A stretch of DNA of 10,935 bases from NCBI GenBank assembly GCA_963593765.1, contig CAVBBU010000072.1, forward strand, positions 1 through 10,935, in the 5' to 3' direction. The notes below the pieces were generated by a model. That model saw nothing but the letters and a program-made list of their open reading frames with translations. It made no database searches and had not been told where the DNA came from. The stretch is from CAVBBU01 sp963593765 (GTDB taxonomy: Bacteria > Bacillota > Clostridia > Lachnospirales > Lachnospiraceae). Position numbers and translations under genes: made by a program. This document shows, piece by piece, positions 6,363 to 10,935 of the stretch (its first letter is position 1; each line of letters opens with the position of its first letter).

Positions 6363-7805
6363 ATGATAGAGATCATATTAGAGAATATACCATATGAGCA
6401 GGATATAAGAGAGCTTTTTATGGCATTTTATCCGGGACAGGAATATGCACATACAGCCTGTGATAATGCATTAGTTAGCCTTTATGGATATGAAGAGGAT
6501 AACAGATATTTTTTTAATCTGACATATAGGGAGAGTGGCTATTCAAAGGATAATTTTTCTGTAGAGATAAAGAACCTGCGATTTGATACTAAAAATGAGC
6601 TAAAAAGAAAGCTCTATGCGGCTCTTTCAAAGCATACAAAAAAGGAGCTGCCATGGGGAACATTGACCGGAATAAGACCTACCAAGATTATTATGGAGAG
6701 GCTGTATAACGGGGAAAGTATAGAGGATGCCGCAGCCTATATGAAAAATACTTATCTAGCCAGTGATGAAAAAATTAGGCTATGTATTCAAACTGCCATA
6801 AAGGAAAAGGCTATATTAGATAAGCTTGATTATGCTAATGGCTGGAGCCTTTATATAGGAATTCCATTTTGCCCGACAAGATGTCTTTACTGCTCATTTA
6901 CATCTTATCCTATAGAGCTGTGGAAGGATAAAAAGGAAAAATATATAGATGCATTATGCACGGAGCTAACAAGTGTAGCTAGGATAATGAAAGGGAGAGC
7001 TCCGCAGACTATATATATGGGAGGCGGAACACCTACATCCTTAGAAGAGGGGGATCTAGATAGAATATTAAAGCATATAGAAGGCCTTTGGGATAGTAAG
7101 AGTATACTAGAGTTTACAGTCGAGGCAGGACGACCAGATAGCATAACAAGCAGTAAGCTTAAGACTCTAAAAAAACATAATATAAAAAGAATTTCTATCA
7201 ATCCGCAGACCATGAATCAAAAAACGCTTAATATAATAGGAAGAAAGCATACTACCTCAGACGTGGTCAATGCCTACAATATGGCAAGGGAGCTTGGCTT
7301 TGATAATATTAATATGGATATTATCGCAGGACTTCCTGAGGAGAGCATGGACGATTTGGAGCATACTATGAATATGCTTAGTAAGCTTGCACCAGATTCT
7401 ATTACAGTCCACAGCCTTGCAATTAAAAGAGCTGCTAGGCTTAATACTAAAAAGGAAGATTATGCTAATCTAAAAAGAGAGCTTACATCAGATATGCTTG
7501 ATAGAGTGCAAAAGGGCTGTGAGGACATGGGCTTAAGGCCGTACTACCTTTACAGGCAAAAAAATATGGAGGGCAACCTTGAAAATGTAGGCTATAGCAG
7601 AGAGGGACTTGAATGTATATATAACATACTTATTATGGAAGAAAGACAGACTATAGTTGCATGCGGTGCAGGCGGAACGTCAAAGGTAGTTTATCCTAAG
7701 GAAAATCGCATAGAGAGAATAGAAAATGTTAAGGACCCGGATATATATATAGAAAGAATAGATGAAATGATAGCAAGAAAAGAAAAAATGCTTGCAAAAT
7801 ATTAA
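6363..7805 (+). CDS. hemZ: HemZ-type radical SAM protein (coproporphyrinogen dehydrogenase family)
   Basis: Encodes 480 residues. The radical SAM signature CPTRCLYC supplies Cys170, Cys174 and Cys177 for the [4Fe-4S] cluster that cleaves S-adenosylmethionine, and GGGTPT (220-225) is the usual SAM-binding glycine motif; EAGRPDS (255-260 region) and the GLPEES segment fit the HemN/HemZ superfamily. The N-terminal extension of about 160 residues, including PWGTLTGIRPTK (97-108), is characteristic of HemZ and separates it from HemN and HemW. HemZ is annotated as an oxygen-independent coproporphyrinogen III dehydrogenase, but it is found in anaerobes without a clear haem pathway and no other haem gene is seen here, so the true substrate is uncertain. 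The gene starts 24 bases after the MBL gene; GAGAGGA (6346-6352) is a moderate ribosome binding site. Confidence 0.9.
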   Translation: MIEIILENIPYEQDIRELFMAFYPGQEYAHTACDNALVSLYGYEEDNRYFFNLTYRESGYSKDNFSVEIKNLRFDTKNELKRKLYAALSKHTKKELPWGTLTGIRPTKIIMERLYNGESIEDAAAYMKNTYLASDEKIRLCIQTAIKEKAILDKLDYANGWSLYIGIPFCPTRCLYCSFTSYPIELWKDKKEKYIDALCTELTSVARIMKGRAPQTIYMGGGTPTSLEEGDLDRILKHIEGLWDSKSILEFTVEAGRPDSITSSKLKTLKKHNIKRISINPQTMNQKTLNIIGRKHTTSDVVNAYNMARELGFDNINMDIIAGLPEESMDDLEHTMNMLSKLAPDSITVHSLAIKRAARLNTKKEDYANLKRELTSDMLDRVQKGCEDMGLRPYYLYRQKNMEGNLENVGYSREGLECIYNILIMEERQTIVACGAGGTSKVVYPKENRIERIENVKDPDIYIERIDEMIARKEKMLAKY

Positions 7806-7849
7806 CTGTATTCTACAATATAATAAGCTTAGGAAACAAGGAGATACAT

Positions 7850-9109
7850 ATGGCATTAACAAAAAAGCCAGTAACCGGAATGAAGGATATACTTCCAGAG
7901 GAGATGGCTCTTAGAGATTATTTGATTAATATAATAAAGGATACCTATAGGGGCTTTGGATTTTCTTCTATAGAAACGCCTTGTGTCGAGCATATAGAAA
8001 ATCTTACAAGTAAGCAGGGCGGAGACAATGAAAAGCTTATATTTAAGATATTAAAAAGGGGAGAAAAGCTTAACCTAGAGTCAGCTTTAACTCAGGAGGA
8101 TCTGGTAGATTCCGGACTTAGATATGACTTAACACTTCCGCTTGCAAGATATTATTCTAATAATAGTGCTAATCTGCCAGCACCATTTAAGGCACTGCAG
8201 ATAGGAAGCGTTTGGAGAGCTGACAGACCGCAAAAGGGAAGATTTAGGCAGTTTACTCAGTGTGATATAGACATACTCGGAGAGCCTAGTAAGCTAGCAG
8301 AGATAGAGCTTATGCTTGCAACAACAAAGGCACTTAAAAGAATATGCCCTGACAATGCCTTTACGGTTAGAATTAACAGCAGGCAGATACTAAAGGCTAT
8401 GGCGTGCTATGCACATTTTTCTGAAGATAGCTTTGAGCAGGTATTTATAATACTTGATAAGATGGATAAGATAGGCCTTGATGGAGTAAAAAAAGAGCTT
8501 TCAGAGCTTGGACTTGCTAGTGACGGAATAGAAAAATATATAGGGCTATATGATAATATAGGCACGGACTCTAGTGCAGTTAGAGAGCTTAAAAACATAC
8601 TTGGCGAGTATGTAGATGAGACCGTGATAGATGACCTTTCTTCTATTATGGATATAGTTAAGGCTAATAATAAGGATTGCAATATAGAATTTGATCCGAC
8701 ATTAGTTAGAGGAATGGGATACTATACAGGAACTATATTTGAGGTTTCTATGGAGGGCTTTTCTGGCTCGGTAGCAGGCGGCGGAAGATATGATAAGATG
8801 ATAGGTCGCTTTACCGGAGTCGACACGCCGGCATGTGGCTTTTCTATAGGCTTTGAGAGAATTATGACTATACTTATGGATGCCGGCTTTAAAATGCCGG
8901 AAGAAAAATCAAGGATAGCTTATCTTTTTGAAAAGGGTATAGATGATGAGAAGCTGTCTGCAGTGCTTAGCGAGGCAGATGCCGACAGAGCAAACGGACA
9001 TATGGTTTTAGTTGCAAGGATGAACAAAAATAAAAAATTCCAAAAGCAGCAGCTAGAGGAAAAGGGCTATACTCAGTTTAAGGAATATTATAAGGAAGCG
9101 CTTAAATAA
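7850..9109 (+). CDS. hisS: Histidyl-tRNA synthetase, divergent branch with short C-terminal domain
   Basis: Encodes 419 residues of a class II synthetase that attaches histidine to tRNA-His in the cytosol. Motif 2 is present as VWRADRPQKGRFRQFTQCD (121-139), the histidine-binding loop as LVRGMGYYTGTIFEV (285-299), a GGGRYDKMIGRF segment (310-321), and motif 3 around GFSIGFER (330-337). These active-site motifs argue against the HisZ paralogue. The RADRPQKGR/QCD form of motif 2 and RGMGYY (where Escherichia coli has RGLDYY) resemble a branch of HisRS distinct from the Bacillus and E. coli type. The part after motif 3 is only about 80 residues, with no clear match to the usual HGTP anticodon-binding pattern. 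AAGGAG (7838-7843) lies six bases before ATG. It is 44 bases after hemZ and 23 before aspS; no T-box leader fits in either gap. Confidence 0.93.
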   Translation: MALTKKPVTGMKDILPEEMALRDYLINIIKDTYRGFGFSSIETPCVEHIENLTSKQGGDNEKLIFKILKRGEKLNLESALTQEDLVDSGLRYDLTLPLARYYSNNSANLPAPFKALQIGSVWRADRPQKGRFRQFTQCDIDILGEPSKLAEIELMLATTKALKRICPDNAFTVRINSRQILKAMACYAHFSEDSFEQVFIILDKMDKIGLDGVKKELSELGLASDGIEKYIGLYDNIGTDSSAVRELKNILGEYVDETVIDDLSSIMDIVKANNKDCNIEFDPTLVRGMGYYTGTIFEVSMEGFSGSVAGGGRYDKMIGRFTGVDTPACGFSIGFERIMTILMDAGFKMPEEKSRIAYLFEKGIDDEKLSAVLSEADADRANGHMVLVARMNKNKKFQKQQLEEKGYTQFKEYYKEALK

Positions 9110-9132
9110 AATTTGGTAGGGAGATTAATATT

Positions 9133-10935
9133 ATGTCAGAATCTATGTTAGGACTCCATAGAACACATAGATGTTCAGAGGTGGTAAATGCAGCCGTTGG
9201 CAGTGAAGTAACTGTTATGGGCTGGGTTGCAAAAAGCAGAGATAAGGGATCTATCATATTCGTAGACCTTAGAGATAGGTCGGGGATACTTCAGGTGGTA
9301 TTTGAGGAAGGCGAATGTGATAAGGAAACCTTTGAAAAGGCGAGGCAGCTTAGAGGTGAGTATTGCATAGCCGTAGTTGGTAATATAGAAAAAAGATCAG
9401 GCGAGGCTAACAAGACATTAGTAACAGGTGAGCTAGAGGTTCGTGCTAAGTCACTTCGCATACTTTCAGAGTCAGAGGTTCTTCCATTTCCTATAGAAAA
9501 TGATCCCAAGACCAGAGAAGAGCTTAGATTAAGGTATAGATTTTTGGATCTTAGAAGACCTGACCTTCAAAAAAATATTATTACAAGAAGTAAGATAGCT
9601 ACACTTACCAGAGCATATCTTGCAGAGCAGGGATTTTTAGAGATAGAAACTCCTACTCTTATAAAGAGCTCACCAGAGGGTGCTAGAGACTATCTCGTCC
9701 CTAGCAGAGTTCACCCAGGAAAGTTCTATGCACTTCCACAGTCACCACAGCTTTTTAAGCAGATACTTATGTGCTCGGGATATGACAGATACTTCCAGCT
9801 CGCAAGGTGCTACAGAGATGAGGATCTAAGAGCAGACAGACAGCCGGAGTTTACACAGATAGATATGGAGCTTTCATTTGCAGATGTTGATGATGTTATA
9901 GCTGTAAATGAAGGACTTCTTAAGAAGCTTTTTAAAGAGGTTTTGAATATAGATATACAAACTCCTATTATGCGAATGACATGGCAGGAGGCTATGGACA
10001 GATTCGGTTCTGATAAGCCTGACTTAAGATTTGGAATGGAGCTTAAGAACATAACAGATGTAGTTAGAAATTGCGGCTTTGGAGTATTTACATCTGCTAT
10101 CAATGCCGGCGGAAGCGTAAGGGGTATATGCGTAAGCGGGCAGGCAGGCATGCCTAGAAAGAAGATAGATGCACTTGTTGAATTTGCTAAGACCTATGGT
10201 GCAAAGGGACTTGCATATCTTGCAGTAGAAGAGGACGGAAGCTATAAGTCATCATTTGCAAAGTTTATGACAGAGGACGAGCTATCTAACATAGTTAAGA
10301 CTATGGAGGCAAAGCCTGGTGATTTGCTTTTCTTTGCAGCAGATAAAAATAAGGTTGTCTGGGACGTACTTGGAGCACTTAGACTTGAGATGGCAAGGCA
10401 GCTAGACCTTCTTAAGAAGGATGATTTTAAATTCCTTTGGGTAACTGAGTTCCCACTTCTTGAGTGGTCTGATGAGGAAAATAGATTCAAGGCTATGCAC
10501 CATCCATTTACTATGCCTATGGATGAGGACTGGCAGTATATAGATTCAGATCCGGGAAGAGTTAGGGCTAAGGCTTATGACATAGTTTTAAACGGAACAG
10601 AAATAGGCGGTGGCTCGGTTCGTATACACCAGTCAGATATACAAAAGAAGATGTTCCACGTTCTTGGACTTACTGATGATATAGTTAGTGAAAGATTTGG
10701 ATATCTTCTTGAGGCATTTAAGTATGGAGTTCCGCCGCATGCAGGACTTGCATATGGACTAGACAGAGTAGTTATGCTTATGGTTGGGGCAGACTCTATA
10801 AGAGATGTTATAGCCTTCCCTAAGGTTAAGGATGCGACCTGTCTTATGACTAATGCTCCGGATGTTGTAGACCAAAAGCAGCTTGATGAGCTTGCGCTTA
10901 AAATCGACATCGCTGAGGTGGAAAACTCTGAAGGG
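9133..10935 (+). CDS. aspS: Aspartyl-tRNA synthetase, bacterial type, 3' end cut by the window edge
   Basis: 601 codons are open to the last base with no stop. Bacterial AspRS is usually about 585-600 residues, so only a few codons should be missing. It charges tRNA-Asp with aspartate. Domains in order: OB-fold anticodon-binding (about 1-110); class II catalytic part with RFLDLRRP (136-143), GFLEIETPTL (167-176), PQSPQLFKQ (202-210) and motif 2 FQLARCYRDEDLRADRQPEF (221-240); the bacterial GAD insertion (about 290-430); HHPFTMP (456-462); and motif 3 GLAYGLDRVVML (538-549). ATG 9133 lies nine bases after AGGGAG (9118-9123); the Met at codon 5 is less well placed. Lys38 occupies the anticodon-domain position that is Leu30 in discriminating E. 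coli AspRS, so whether it also mischarges tRNA-Asn cannot be read from known rules. Confidence 0.96.
   Translation, partial: MSESMLGLHRTHRCSEVVNAAVGSEVTVMGWVAKSRDKGSIIFVDLRDRSGILQVVFEEGECDKETFEKARQLRGEYCIAVVGNIEKRSGEANKTLVTGELEVRAKSLRILSESEVLPFPIENDPKTREELRLRYRFLDLRRPDLQKNIITRSKIATLTRAYLAEQGFLEIETPTLIKSSPEGARDYLVPSRVHPGKFYALPQSPQLFKQILMCSGYDRYFQLARCYRDEDLRADRQPEFTQIDMELSFADVDDVIAVNEGLLKKLFKEVLNIDIQTPIMRMTWQEAMDRFGSDKPDLRFGMELKNITDVVRNCGFGVFTSAINAGGSVRGICVSGQAGMPRKKIDALVEFAKTYGAKGLAYLAVEEDGSYKSSFAKFMTEDELSNIVKTMEAKPGDLLFFAADKNKVVWDVLGALRLEMARQLDLLKKDDFKFLWVTEFPLLEWSDEENRFKAMHHPFTMPMDEDWQYIDSDPGRVRAKAYDIVLNGTEIGGGSVRIHQSDIQKKMFHVLGLTDDIVSERFGYLLEAFKYGVPPHAGLAYGLDRVVMLMVGADSIRDVIAFPKVKDATCLMTNAPDVVDQKQLDELALKIDIAEVENSEG

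Noticed and set aside
7819..7824. TATAAT upstream of hisS as a promoter
   Set aside because: No -35-like hexamer at 16-18 bases; the nearest TTGCAA is 21 bases away, and such boxes occur by chance in this AT-rich DNA.
7806..7849. T-box or other riboswitch leader before hisS or aspS
   Set aside because: The gaps are 44 and 23 bases, far too short for a T-box, and no stem-loop is seen.
1..10935. CRISPR arrays, insertion sequences, att sites, tRNA or rRNA genes, defence genes
   Set aside because: No regular direct DNA repeats with spacers, no transposase or integrase motifs, no terminal inverted repeats and no tRNA-like cloverleaf were recognised by eye on either strand.

Overview
The window reads as a piece of a low-to-moderate GC genome from an anaerobic, fermentative Bacillota, most likely class Clostridia. 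The signs are strong AGGAGG-type ribosome binding sites, heavy use of ATA and AGA/AGG codons, a group B-like [FeFe] hydrogenase, a surface protein with Gram-positive cell-wall-binding repeats, and the gene order rel - MBL hydrolase - hemZ - hisS - aspS, which is familiar from Clostridia. Family or genus cannot be fixed from sequence alone; Lachnospiraceae or Anaerovoracaceae-like lineages are plausible. All genes lie on the + strand.

Layout. (1) Positions 2-1658 hold the 3' part of a secreted surface protein: an array of 21-33-residue glycine/valine-rich repeats (probably a beta-solenoid), a smaller middle region, a Ser/Gly linker and C-terminal aromatic cell-wall-binding repeats. An assembly gap (421-430) interrupts the repeats; the coding frames on both sides join only if the true gap length is a multiple of three, so this is one gene. 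(2) Positions 1659-1787 are a regulatory region with a good extended -10 promoter whose -35 box is the first six bases of an 18-bp palindrome resembling the Rex (NADH/NAD+ sensor) operator. (3) Positions 1788-3248 encode a cysteine-rich [FeFe] hydrogenase that appears monocistronic, closed by a strong hairpin terminator at 3300-3338. (4) From 3381 to the window end runs a tightly packed housekeeping cluster: bifunctional (p)ppGpp synthetase/hydrolase (Rel), an MBL-fold hydrolase, the radical SAM protein HemZ, histidyl-tRNA synthetase and aspartyl-tRNA synthetase (3' end cut by the window edge). Gaps between these genes are 23-44 bases and each gene has its own ribosome binding site. A stem-loop with a T-rich tail overlaps the rel stop codon and may damp read-through into the rest.

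How they work together. The hydrogenase would turn over H2 with low-potential electrons during fermentation, and the apparent Rex site would tie its expression to NADH level. The rel - aspS cluster joins the stringent-response enzyme, which senses uncharged tRNA at the ribosome, with two enzymes that charge tRNA, together with HemZ and an MBL hydrolase of unknown substrate. Most of the window is ordinary core genome. I see no mobile element, CRISPR array, RNA gene or defence system. The points most worth following are the hydrogenase with its putative redox operator, the divergent HisRS, and the two hairpins flanking rel.
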